Below, piece after piece: positions 12,701-24,500 of a stretch of DNA of 64,000 bases. The notes beneath the pieces were generated by a model, which saw only the letters and a program-made list of their open reading frames with translations, had not been told where the DNA came from and did not search any database. Source of the DNA: Chrysoperla carnea. Lineage: Eukaryota; Arthropoda; Insecta; Neuroptera; Chrysopidae. The translations under genes were made by a program, and so were the position numbers. Numbering within the stretch: the stretch's first letter is position 1; every line of letters starts with the position of its first letter. The stretch lies in NCBI RefSeq assembly GCF_905475395.1, contig NC_058337.1:114198368-114262367 (forward strand). The letters are read 5' to 3'.

Positions 12701-15700
12701 GGAAAAAGCTTGCATTTAATTCAATACGCTTAAAAAATTTCGTAATAGCGCTACGAATTTCGGATATGTCTAAATTTGTGGCCAAATTTATAATCGAACA
12801 TATAAGCTTAATTTGTCCATCTTCAGGTAAACGTTCAAAAACATCTTTATCGAAAGTATCCAACAATAATTCTAAACAATAGTGATTTTTATTATTTAAA
12901 ATATATTTTACTCTAAATTTTTCAAACATTATCATTATTAACCGCCAAATATTTGAATTATTTTCTATAGATATATTATCAATGGTATCGCTATTTATCT
13001 TTGATATTATAGCTAACATTATCTCTGATTGAAAAACGTTAAATATTTGAATTTCTCCATTTGTTTTTAATAAATTATAGGCGACAAGTGATAATTGATC
13101 TAATATTTCTTTTGAATTTATCAGCGATAACATTTTAAAAAGTGATGATGTCACATAAACAGGATAGTCCTGTTTAATTGATAATGTAAGTAAATGATTT
13201 AAAGTATTTTTTGAATTCTCTTTATCACCTTTTGTTAACGATTTTTGTACCGAAAGATCAGGGGATAAAATTGTGTACAAAATCATAGGTAATTGTTCAT
13301 GGTCTAACATAATTTCACTTTGACGATTTAATAAAGAGTTTATTAAAAATGAAAATCCCTTTTTTTCCTTCGTAAGTAATTGATGAATATTTTCTAAAAC
13401 ATTCATAGAGCTTTTACGAATTTCCGAATCTTGAGACATGAATAAAAATAAGACTGATATAATAAAGTTATTATCAGGGCTGAAATTATTCAACCATTCA
13501 ATTTTATCTGAATTTTTTATAATAATATCGTTAGTAATTGTTAAAGCGGCCATTTGCAATTCTTTATCAACAATGGATTGTGGCACACTAAAAAAGTTAC
13601 TTAAGATTATTAGCTGATTTTTAACTTCGGAGGAAATTTTATTTAAAAATTTATAAACGATTGATTTGTAATTGGAATCGTTTACGCCATCCTTAAATAA
13701 TTTCCCACAAATTATCATTTCAAAACAAGACAATAAGTTTCTTAATTCAGAATTTGTTGTAAGATCATATAGTTTGAATTCTAGATTAAACACAGATTTT
13801 TCGAGGACTGTTTCAATACATAAGATAATTAATTCGTCAGGTAAGATATTCTTTCGAGCGGATTCGATTAGATTAAAAATATTTCCACTACTCTTAATAC
13901 GTTTTGCATTTAAATTTAATTTCGATAATAATTTTAAAATTTTACATAAATTTTCTCGAGTGCAGTTATCTGGTATAGTCGAATTCATATACGCTAGAGC
14001 TAAAGCAATTTGGAAAATTTGCTTTTTTTCATTTAAAATTTCAATAACCTCTAAAATTTTAGAAATATCACCTGTTTGATTTTTTGAGCTAAATATTTCT
14101 TGAGAAGCAATTTTACAAAATTCTTCTGGAGAATTGTTCTTGGCTTGTACAGCTAACTTGCTGTTTCTCACCAAAATTGGATGTTTTTTAGCAAATTTCG
14201 ATGGTAGAATAATTTTCGATAAAAGTTTTAATTCATCGTCATTGTTTGGGAATAAAAATGGCAAAATCGTAATAAATAAATGTGTTTCATTTTGAATTTC
14301 GATTTGACCTGAAGTTAAAATAGCTAAAATACGTTCTTTAATTCGAATTGAGCTAACTGTTGATAAAATTTCGATTAATTTTGAGTATAAATCAGAGCCG
14401 AGTAATTCAATTAACGATGTATTCGAAAATTCTAATAAACTATCAATTACTTTAGTATTTTTATCTTCGAAACGTTGAATTAATTGAGGTTTCAAAAACT
14501 CTTGATCTTTTAACGACATTTTAAAATAATTCTGTGTTAAATAACGTATTGCATCAACGCGTTGATTTACATCATGATGACATAATTTATCAAAAATACT
14601 AAATGCGGTTTTACTTAAAATTACTTCAGACATTTCGGATTTCATAACTTTTTCTAGAGTTTGTTTTTGTTTTGAATTTAAACTATTTTCTTCGTTGTAT
14701 GATAATGTGATGATTTTCTTATAAGTCTCGGGATAAATTGAATGCAATTCCTTTAAAAATGTACAATACCATGAGTTCATTGTGGATTCGTCTTTTTTTG
14801 CATTGTATGTTTCTAATGACGTCCTGGAATGATACAAAAAAAAATGGTATTAGTTAAAATTCAAGAAATTACATTATTATACCATTTATATGAAATATAC
14901 TAAAGTATATTAAGTTTAGTCCCAAGTTTGTAACGCTTAAAAATATTGATGCTACGAAAAAAAATTTGGTATATGTGTTCATAGAATCACCTAATTAGTC
15001 CATTTCCGTCTGTCTGTCGTTTGTCATCACGATTGCTCAAAAACGAAAAGAGATATCAAGCTGAAATTTTTATAGTGTGCTTAGGACGTAAAAAGTGAGG
15101 TCGAGTTCGTAAATGAGCAACATAGGTCAATTGGGTCCTGGGTCCGTAGAACCCATCTTGTAAACCGTTAGAGATAGAACAAATGTTTAAATATAAAAAA
15201 TAAAGAATTTTTGTTTCAAACATTTTCTTGTAAACATCACTGTTTACCCACGAGGGCGCTAATTAGGTGAAAATTTTATAGTATGTATTAATATGGGAAT
15301 ATCAATTATGTGTGTGTGGCTATTTAAGAGTGAGTATCTTTCTTTATTAGTGTGACGTCAAAAAACAAACGATTGCGTCATCAACACTGTCTATACATGG
15401 TATTTTAACAATTAACTCAGTCAATTGTTTGTTTTCACTTGTTACTTTTGAACTTAAAATGTAAGACCATCAAATTCAAAAATTCGCTAGCTTCTGATTT
15501 TTTGATATTTAATCAGTATATTTAAAAATTTAAAAATTTCAAAAGAACCTAAAAGTTTCGAAAATCCAGTTCATTTGACTATCAGACAAATATTTTCAAA
15601 GAAAGTGCTTGAAATCCATCGTAAACCGGAATCGAGCGTTAACTGTTCGTATTAAGGTGTAGGGTGTAGAAACAAGTCAGTTTGATCAGAGAGGATGATC

Positions 15701-17440
15701 TTTAAATTTACGCGTGTAAACGCGCTTAAAAGTTCGTAATGACCAATGGTGCTGAAAAATCATGAAAATATTTTAAAATATTTTTGGATGATAAATTTAG
15801 AACTGTTGAAAAAGTCACAAGACAAAAAATGTTTAGAAATATCCAAAATATAAGATGAAATTTGTTTTGAATCAAATATTCGGTCAAAATCACACAATAA
15901 TCGTTAGTTTTGTCTATATCTTTACATGAAAATTTGATGAAACGAACTTTTTTTGAATGCTTGTACCTAAAATACGACGGGGTTTAGGAAAATATGCCAA
16001 ACGACATGCTTGAACATTTTAAAATTAAAAATTGGAATAGTTTTTTTAAATCTATTTTCATGATTTTTCAGCACCTTTAGTTATTATGAACTTCTAAGCG
16101 CGTAAATTTAAAGACCATACTTTCTGACTAAACTGTCTTATTTCTACATCCTCATACGAACAGTTTACACCAGGTCCCGTAAAAAACAGTTTTATTACCT
16201 CGATTATACATAGTAAGTCATTGTCAAGTAAAAAGTATATGTCACTGTAAAGCAAAAAAAAAAAAACTTACCTTAAAAGCTGCTCAGAGCCCATGTCATC
16301 CAATATAATAGCTTTTAACACGGTAATTACAAATTCCACAACTTTCGTCTTACCTTCAGACGAATCATTTTTTTGTAAATACTGTATAGCTCCAGTACAC
16401 AATGCTATAATTAAAGATGTTAGTTCCACTCCCGAACTTGCTAACTCTTTTAAATATTGTAAAAACCATGTTTGCATTGATAACGTTTTTAATGCAAATT
16501 CTGGGAATGTTTTTAAATCTTGTGTTTGATATATTAACACTATCAGCAAACAAGACTTCGCTTGAATGTCGGCAATCGATACATTAGCCAATTTCGATAA
16601 AAATTTCTCGATTAAATTAAATTTTAATTTAGTTTTCACTAAGAGCAAAGCTAAAATCATGTAAGTCGACGATACATAATCGTTAACATTCGATGCCATT
16701 CCACTTAATAACGATGGTAAAATCGTTGAAATTTGTTCTTCGCTAATGGTTTTCGAATACTCTAAAGCTCCCATAATTGTTGTACAATAAAATGAATATT
16801 CAGCAACTAATAATTTTGCTTCCAAACCATGAACTTTAGTTTTTGCAGCAATATCTCGACAAATAAATTTCATAAATGAAATATTACTCGCACAATGATT
16901 CAATACCAAGGATTTGCCAAGAACAACATTAGCCTTTTGTGTCTTGTACATCCAATGCCATGGATCCGACGATTTACTTAGATCCAAAAGCCGCAAACAT
17001 CTGATGAAAATGTTCGTTTCATGGTATGGTAAAATTAACGCAATGAAATCGTTCCTATTATATTCATGAATACGATAACGATTGATTAACCATTCCAGAG
17101 CTTGTTGAGCCGGTTTGAGCAAAAAATGTGGCGATATTAGATGTAAAAAATTTTTTATAATATCATTTAATTGATCATTATCTTTTTGAGTTTGTACAGC
17201 TCGTTCAAAACGTAACGAAGACTGTGAAAATATAGTCGTTTCGAAAATTTCGAACTTAGGATTAATTTTAATAAGGTCCTTAAGACCACTACGCCCTATA
17301 TCTAAGACGGTGGCACGCTCAAATGTGGCAGCTTCCTTTGGGTCAAATAATAATGATGGTTTTTTCTTGTCACGTTGATCTAAGATTGATGTTTGTGGAG
17401 CGGCTAATCGCCGAAGTTGTTCAGCAAGTGATGTCGACAT
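9768..17440 (-). CDS. HEATR1: HEAT repeat-containing protein 1 (U3 snoRNP component, UTP10 homologue)
   Basis: Two exons: 17440-16272 (start ATG, MSTSLAEQLRRLAAPQ) and 14823-9768 (stop TAA). The donor AAG|GTAAGT and an acceptor ending CCAG join in phase 2 to give 2074 aa, close to the roughly 2100 aa of animal HEATR1. The N-terminal segment with SLAEQLRRL and the RERA-like FERAVQ region matches the family start. The body is all-helical HEAT-type repeats. The BP28CT region lies near residues 1750-1900 (VEGHTVNALVSLVLKLSES), and the protein ends in HEAT units with an acidic LLEDEDEAVEAA motif. Family role: nucleolar t-UTP/SSU processome component needed for Pol I transcription and 18S rRNA processing. 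It is unusually intron-poor for such a long protein: one 1.45-kb intron, which holds two repeats. The gene is divergent from Cdc37 and convergent with the sushi gene. No frameshift or internal stop is seen. Confidence 0.96.
14876..15438 (+). repeat. Dispersed repeat family A, copy 1 (HEATR1 intron)
   Basis: A near-full copy of a ~0.55-0.6-kb repeat that recurs at 47815-48085 (partial), 48767-49318, 50873-51483 (minus) and 58262-58755 (minus). Shared landmarks in order are: a start like ATACCATGCATATATG; TAAGTTTAGTCCCAAGTTTG; a TCTGTCTGTC block; GGACGTAAAAAGTGAGGT; GTTTACCC(A/G)CGAGGGCGC; and an end in AACTCAGTCAATTGTTTG. No ORF is present. It is probably a non-autonomous transposable element of unknown class. 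Confidence 0.8.
15618..16178. repeat. Foldback (inverted-repeat) element in the HEATR1 intron
   Basis: The arm around 15635-15770 is an imperfect inverted copy of the arm around 16040-16178. Both contain CTTTAAATTTACGCG, GGTGCTGAAAAATCATGAAA and an AACTGTTCGTAT-type outer part. The ~270-base centre is AT-rich and non-coding. This is the form of a MITE or foldback element. Confidence 0.7.
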
Positions 17441-19151
17441 TTTGAGATCCTTAAAAATATTATTAAAAGTTAATATGCATTTTAATGGAGGTTACATTAG
17501 AAATAAAAAGACTTACTATAAATTCTTTTACTTTGAAATCTTCGAGCACGTTTTTTCTATTCACTTACGTTGACATTTTTAGCATTAGGTTTATTGATCA
17601 CAAAGAGCACGTGTTAAATTTTTTTGTTGTCTTTATAATTAGTTATGAATTAGTTTCACTGATTCACCCTGTTGCTTCATACGATAGATGGAGACACTGA
17701 TAACATGATGGTACATAGTGTTTCTCGTAAAATCATACTATCGACCGCGACGTTTTAGAGACTGTAAACGCGTAAAAATATTGTATATCCAACATTTGCA
17801 TTATGCAATATATGAAGAGTATATTATTAAATATTTTCTGTAAAAAAGAATAGCGACTTGAATTTTTAACAAAAAGATCAGATACAGACAGTGAGCCTCA
17901 TAAATCCTTAGCCTACCTCTTAAACCGAGGAAAGAGATGGAAGAAAAGTTCAATAGACCTTTTTCATGAAAAACAGAAATGTTTTTTGATAATTTTTTAT
18001 GAAAATATAGGTCGAGTAGAGCCTGAAACTCAAAAATTACGCATTTTCAACAATAAAAACACCATGAAAAAAATTGTTAAAAAGTCACAATATTTGAAAT
18101 ATTTTAAAACGATTCTTTTTGGCTCCACCGCACACGTGATCTGTGATGTCAATTCGACAAGCAATGACAATAAAACAGTGTCAACAGTTGTATTAATGTA
18201 ATATATGACTATTATCAACTTTAAATGACGTCAAATCAACCTTCGTATAACATCGTGAAATTTGAAAAAAGTTAAAATTTATGTAAAAATATACTTAAAT
18301 ATTCTGATTTCGAGTCATAAAAGCACTTTTTTCTTTTAAAATATTAAAATTAAAAATCGTAATTTTTAAACTGTATATCACGTGATCTAAAACGCGGGTA
18401 AGCCCTGCTGTGATGTCATAGACCATCAGTTAGTTCAGTGTAGACAGCTGAGTATAATATATACATAGATAATAAGTATTTATATTTATTATAATCAGGT
18501 GTCTATGAATATATCTGTCAAATTTATTTGTGTTATTTCGTATAGTGATACCCATATTACGTCATCAAATTGGATGCGCGCGTTTTTGTCAGTTTAAAAA
18601 AGGTTTAAAATTTAATTTAAGTTTTTGGCAAGAAAGCGTGTGTATTTTTCCGAAATAAATTTTTGGTGGCTTTTTATTAGCAAAATCAACATTTTGAAGT
18701 ACTTTTTCAAAAATAGTGGAATACCCTATTTAGAAATAATTGCATTTTGAAGAATTTACTTTTAGACAAATTCTAAACCATATTTTTAATTTTAAGTTAA
18801 AAGATTCTTAGATACAAGACCAGATTGAGGAACAAAAACACGGAAGATCAGAATTAACGGAAAAGTATTCAAGAATTAACCATTCTTAATAAAATATGGA
18901 TTGGTTGATGTTTCTTTGCTCGCAAATCGTAGAAAAATGTAATAACATATCCATGTTTGCCCATCACTAAGTGAGTAAACCGGTGATTAGTTATTTTATT
19001 ATTAAAGTGATACCAACATTCGATAATTTTGTTGTGAACTGTCAATGTAAAAACAAATTAGAATTATCCAGAAACTATCCGTTGTATTATTTATGAAACT
19101 TTATTGAAGAAAAATTAGTGAATTTAAGTGAAATATTTATCTTGAAAGAAA
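17441..19151. promoter_or_regulatory. Divergent intergenic region between HEATR1 and Cdc37
   Basis: This 1.7-kb region must hold the promoters and 5' UTRs of both genes. I see no convincing TATA or initiator elements. CACGTGATCT occurs twice (near 18134 and 18379), each followed by a TGTGATGTCA, in sequence that looks repeat-derived. No coding exon was found. Confidence 0.4.
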
Positions 19152-20559
19152 ATGGTCGATTACAGCAAGTGGAAAAATATTGAGGTAAATAATTTATAAA
19201 AGAAAAAATTAACAAAACTGTTGAACAACAAACTGCAATCCACAACACCCGAAAAGTTTTGATGAACTCGAAATTAACAAAAATGTATTTTATAAAGAAT
19301 TTTTGTTTCTTAGATTTCAGACGATGAGGATGAAACACATCCAAATATCGATACCGCATCATTGTTTCGATGGCGACATCAGGCTCGTATCGAACGTATG
19401 GAAGAACACAAACGAGAAATTGAGGAATTAGAAAAACAGAAAAAGTTGCAAGAGAAGAAGAAAGCTGAAATAAAAACAAAATTATATGAAAAAGCAAATG
19501 ATCCTGAAATACAAGATACTTTAAAGAAACTTGAACTCGAGGAACAACAGTTAAAGGAAAAGGAAGAGGAAATTAAAAAGAAAGAAAAAGTAATGCCATG
19601 GAATGTAGATACAATTGCTACCGAGGGCTTCACGAAGACTGTAATTAATAAGAAAGATCCATTACCAGACGAGGAAAATTTAACCGATGAACAACGTGAA
19701 GCAAATTTAAAGAAATTTATTAAAGATAATGAGAAATTATTGAAGAAATTTGGTATGTTGCGTCGATATGAAGATTCACAAGCTTTTTTGCAAGAACATG
19801 GTCAATTGGTTTGCGAAAATACGGCTAATTATCTAGTGATATGGTGTATTAATTTAGAAATGGAAGAGGTAAGTCTTAATATCAGTAATTATTGGGGATT
19901 ATTGGTAAAAATGGTGCGAAAATTTGAAATAAGATCTATTTTACCCCATAAAACAGGCTGATCAGAAAACAGGAATAATTTTTATTTAAGTTAATCTTGC
20001 GAAATAACCACATAATTTTATGTTAACTGTTCTAAATTTCTTTTAGAAACACGAATTAATGGGTCATGTGGCGCATCAAACAATTTGTATGCAATACATA
20101 TTGGAATTGTCGAAACAATTAAAAATCCATCCACGCGCATGTGTAGGTAGTTTTTTTACTCGCATTAAAATTGCTGAACCCGAATACAAAGCATCATTCG
20201 ATGATGAATTAAGGCAATTTAAACAACGTATACAACGACGTGCCCAAGAAAAAATCAAAGAAGCATTAGCTGAAGCTGAAGAAGAAGAACGTAAAGCACG
20301 TTTAGGTCCTGGGGGTTTGGATCCAGTCGAAGTATTCGAAACGTTACCACCTGAATTACAGCAATGTTTTGAATCAAAGGATATTCAATTATTACAAGAG
20401 ACAATTGCCAAAATGGATGAAGAACAAGCTCGCTATCACATGAAACGTTGTGTTGATTCTGGTTTATGGTTACCGGATGCGAATAAAGCAAAGGAAGAGG
20501 AAAATGCTGCTGGTCCAGAGACTGAAAAAACAACATCAGATAAAACAACTGAATCGTAA
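19152..20559 (+). CDS. Cdc37: Hsp90 co-chaperone Cdc37
   Basis: Three exons: 19152-19184, 19314-19868 and 20047-20559, joined in phase 0 to 366 aa. The start MVDYSKWKNIEIS is the conserved Cdc37 N-terminus. Ser13 lies in SDDEDE, the casein kinase 2 site, and is followed by the HPN motif at residues 20-22 and TASLFRWRHQAR. A charged coiled coil follows (roughly residues 37-100), then the Hsp90-binding middle domain (AHQTICMQYILEL, then the DDELRQFKQRI helix) and LGPGGLDPVEVFETLPPELQ leading to the C-terminal region with YHMKRCVDSGLW. The family hands client kinases to Hsp90 in the cytosol. Activity depends on Ser13 phosphorylation and its removal by PP5. The first exon carries only 11 codons and splits the CK2 region from the start. 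The gene is divergent from HEATR1, with 1.7 kb between the two start codons. All family landmarks are intact. Confidence 0.98.
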
Positions 20560-20571
20560 AAATTTTTTATC

Positions 20572-20577
20572 AATAAA
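20572..20577 (+). promoter_or_regulatory. Poly(A) signal AATAAA of Cdc37
   Basis: A canonical AATAAA lies 13 bases after the Cdc37 stop codon. This is very close, so a further downstream signal may also be used. Confidence 0.5.
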
Positions 20578-21532
20578 ATTTATTGTTTGCTTATTATTAC
20601 TGCCCGTAATTATTATTTTTTTAATTGTTTTAATCAATAATTATAAATATATTTGAGTATAATCTTTAAAAATTGAACATACTTTAATGAAGAAGTCCTT
20701 AAAGTTCTTAAAGGTCATACCATTCTTAAGAAACTATAATAAGTTTTTCCTTGTAAATACCACTAAACACGCTATGTTAAAATCGAAACAAAAGAAAGGT
20801 CGGAATTGGTAATCGATTATTCCTTTTGGTAAATAAACTCTCACTCTAATTATGTATTAATTCAAGTATTAACTTATACGATCGTAATATTCAACCGTGC
20901 ACAGTTGGCTCCACACTATTAGCTCACGAACTCGAAATAAAATTTAATGACAAAAAAAGCAGTATAGTTTCTTCTTTTGCTGTGTCTTGTACACATTAAC
21001 TCTGTTCTATTAATATGGGAAACATGCATCAAGGACTGTACATGTAAGAGAGGACGAATCAATCATCAAGCCAATTAAACCGACCATTTTCGACTATAGA
21101 ACTTGATCGAACCATAATTCACATTATTTTTATTTTCATGATACAAGCTATCGATTAAGCCTTCATTTCCTTCAGTTCAACAAGCATATTGACACCGAAG
21201 GGAATGCAGTTTTTAATGTCGTTTTGATCAAAATTGACACACTTTACGACCCGCTCTAAGGTAGACACGAGAAAATGAGGTACCCAAATTTGTAACTGTC
21301 TTCATGGAATGAAATATTGTACGTCCACTATCAAAATTTTTCTTAAAGCAAATTAAAGACTGTCTAGGAAACACCCACTTCCTACCTTGTCAAACTAAGC
21401 TTTATTTCACCCTCCTCCTCTTCGCATGCATATTTCAGGCCTTACCACAAATTTGTTAGGCAAAAAACATAGAATAATTATTTTATGTACGAGATTGCTG
21501 AAAATATTAATAAATAGAAATAATAATAAAAC
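20578..21532. other. Convergent intergenic region, Cdc37 to F-box gene
   Basis: AT-rich sequence between the 3' ends of two convergent genes. No gene or clear repeat was recognised. Confidence 0.5.
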
Positions 21533-21538
21533 TTTATT
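21533..21538 (-). promoter_or_regulatory. Poly(A) signal of the F-box gene
   Basis: AATAAA on the minus strand (TTTATT on plus), about 55 bases after the F-box stop codon. Confidence 0.5.
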
Positions 21539-21591
21539 AATAATTAAAACTTTTGTAAAAAAAAATGTTTTATAAACACAAAACAATAATT

Positions 21592-24500
21592 TCAAAACAA
21601 ATACTTATTAGAATTAAATTCTGATGAAGTAATTAAAATTCGTAACGTATTTTGATTCAAGATAGAAATATGTTTAATAATTGATGCATTATCATTATTG
21701 ATATCAATCACTAATGTATGTAATTTTGTTAAATAATCTGGTAAATTTATCAATTGTTTAACATTTAATTTTGTACAATATGCAATATTTAAATATTCTA
21801 AATTTGTACATTCATCAAGAATCTTTGTGATTTTTTCAATATTTTTACAATTTTGTAATATTAATTTCTGTAAATTGCTATTACAACATTTTATAATTGC
21901 ATTTAAACCACGGTCTCTTAATTTCCAACTACCTGTAAATGAAAATTGCTTTTTGGTAATGGCTTTCGAGATAAATGTCGACCTTTAGAAGAATCTGGTC
22001 TCTACAGAATTTTCATTTCAAAAACTCATTCAAGATTCGAATGATTAATTCTTTGACAGGAACTTTATTGTTACCATTCTTCAAAGACCGGCATTGCATA
22101 CTAGATGTTCTCAAGCTAAGGTGGTTACATTAAAGTTATTGCCCCCCTGTAGGCGCTCATTTTAAAAGAAATTGCGTTTATTAAAATCACAGAAAAGAAT
22201 CTGGAAGATGTTGAATAAACCCAGATTTAGTAACATTCTATTTCCAACAGATCTCAATAAACCGATACTGTCTAATCGTGATGTAATAAATAGTTAGATG
22301 TGTAAACAGATAAATTTTCGTCTTATTCTGTACTTTCCTTAACATTGCTGTATTGTTATTATATGATCAAGTTTCTTTCTATATGGCTATTCTTTTTTGC
22401 TTCCAATAATTTGATTAAATAACTTATCAATATGGTCTTCGAAGAAATTTTAATTTTCGTGCGCATGAGCACATCTTATAACTGTTTACATCATGATTAC
22501 AACAATTAACCTTTTACAGCTCTATCCTTCATACCTTGTACTAAAGCCTCACTAAACAGCTTCAGTTTACGCCAAATTGCGATCACCCAAAATATTCAAT
22601 TAAGCCTATTCTACAATTGAATTCGTACGTCGTTGTTTATCGGATTATTAACGCCTGTGACACAATTATTGTATAAAATGTCCTATATATAGTTTATATT
22701 GGCACATGGTCTGTCTCATCCGACAAACGACATACGACTTCAGCTATAGAATAGGCTTTATTACTTATTTTATGAAAATGTAGTGTATATAAGAATATTT
22801 TTAAAATAAAATGTTATCTATACAAGAAATACAGTGTGTGTGATTAAAAATTAGCATACCTGATATATCAAGTGCAGTTAAATTCTTCATCACATCTTTC
22901 CCTTCGGTAAATAAATGAACATAATCACTAGTAGTGATTTGTGTTGCTTTTAATAATTTCAAACATTTCAATTTCGGTAAATAGCCCCATAAATTACGAA
23001 ATAATTGGCTCGAAAAATTTGTAGCATTCATTAAACATAATTTTTCCAAGTTGGAACATTTTAATATGCTCTAAAACAAAATTATTTAGGTATATTATTT
23101 ACGACGATTTACGAGGTTCTTGGTAGATATATACTCAGGGGAATGAAGCTGAAAATAGGGTACAACCTCCGAAATCCAAGTAACTGCATCGATTTTGTTG
23201 AAATTTTGGAAAGAAGCTCTACTTACCATCCTATTCAAAATCTATATCATGCCGAAGGGCGCTTTTTATCCTAAGGGGGTGAAAACTACCCCTTAGTGCA
23301 AAAATGCAATAAAAAGTGTTTTAAGGACTTTGTAAGAGTGGGGAATGATAAATTATGTTGAATATGAGTTGTCCTATGATTTATCATTACAAGTATAATT
23401 TTCAGAATGTTTCAACCCTTAATAATTATCATAAATTACGATGAAAAAAACGATTTTTCGACATTTTCACAAGATTCAATGCTTAAAATTCATGGAATTT
23501 TTTGAAATTTTGTAATTAAGCTCTACAAACCATCCTCTTTAAAGTCTGCTCTATGCCGATGTTTTATTTTTTCAATTAAGGGAGAAAACTACCCCTTATT
23601 AGAAAAATGCAATAAAAACAATTTAAAAGTGTTTCAAAGTGCTTTGCAGGATTGAGTATAGTAAATTATGTTAAAAATTATTATTTGAAACATCATTCAA
23701 TCCCAAAAAACATCCCCTTTATCCGTAGATTATCCCTTGTATTTATCAAAATGAATAAAAATAACAAATTTATCTTATTTATCGTTTACTTTTTTGCAAT
23801 TTTGTAATTAGGCTTTACTTACAATCCTCTTCAAAGCCTGCCTCCCCCAAAGTGTACTTTTTGCCCTTAGAGGGGAAAACTACCCCTTATAAAAAAATGT
23901 ATAAAAAATAAATAAAAAGTGGTTTAAATTGTTTTGCTGGATTAAGTAATAATAAATCTTTGATTTTTAAATAAAGATGCAAGTGAAATTTCACATAAAA
24001 TTGTGTAACTTACGAAGGAATATACACACTCTTATGTGAAATTTCAATTGCATCTTTATTTACAAATCAAAGATTTATTATTACTTAATCCAGCAAAGCA
24101 ATTTAAACCACTTTTTATTTATTTTTTATACATTTTTTTATAAGGGATAGTTTTTCCCTCTAAGGGCAAGTACACTTTGGGAGAGGCTGGCTTTGAAGAG
24201 GATTGTAAGTAGAACCTAATTACAAAATTTCAAAAATATGTGTGTGTGTGTGAGTCTGTGTCCATGTGCTGTGTGTTTTATGAGTATATATGAATATCAC
24301 TAGTATGGCAGAATACATGCGTTAAGCAATGCATCTAAGTGAGGTATTATATATATGTGTTTAGCATGTAATTGCCTCTACAGATACGACACGACAGATC
24401 TTCTGTTGTGTGCATGCAGAGAGTGGGAGTTTTGTTGCACACATATGTACAATACCTCTCACTTAGATGTATTGCTTAACGCATGTATTCTGTCATACTA

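Noticed and set aside
9861-14079. ORFs of 60-135 codons on the plus strand opposite HEATR1
   Set aside because: They are antisense shadows of the long HEATR1 reading frame and show no domain.
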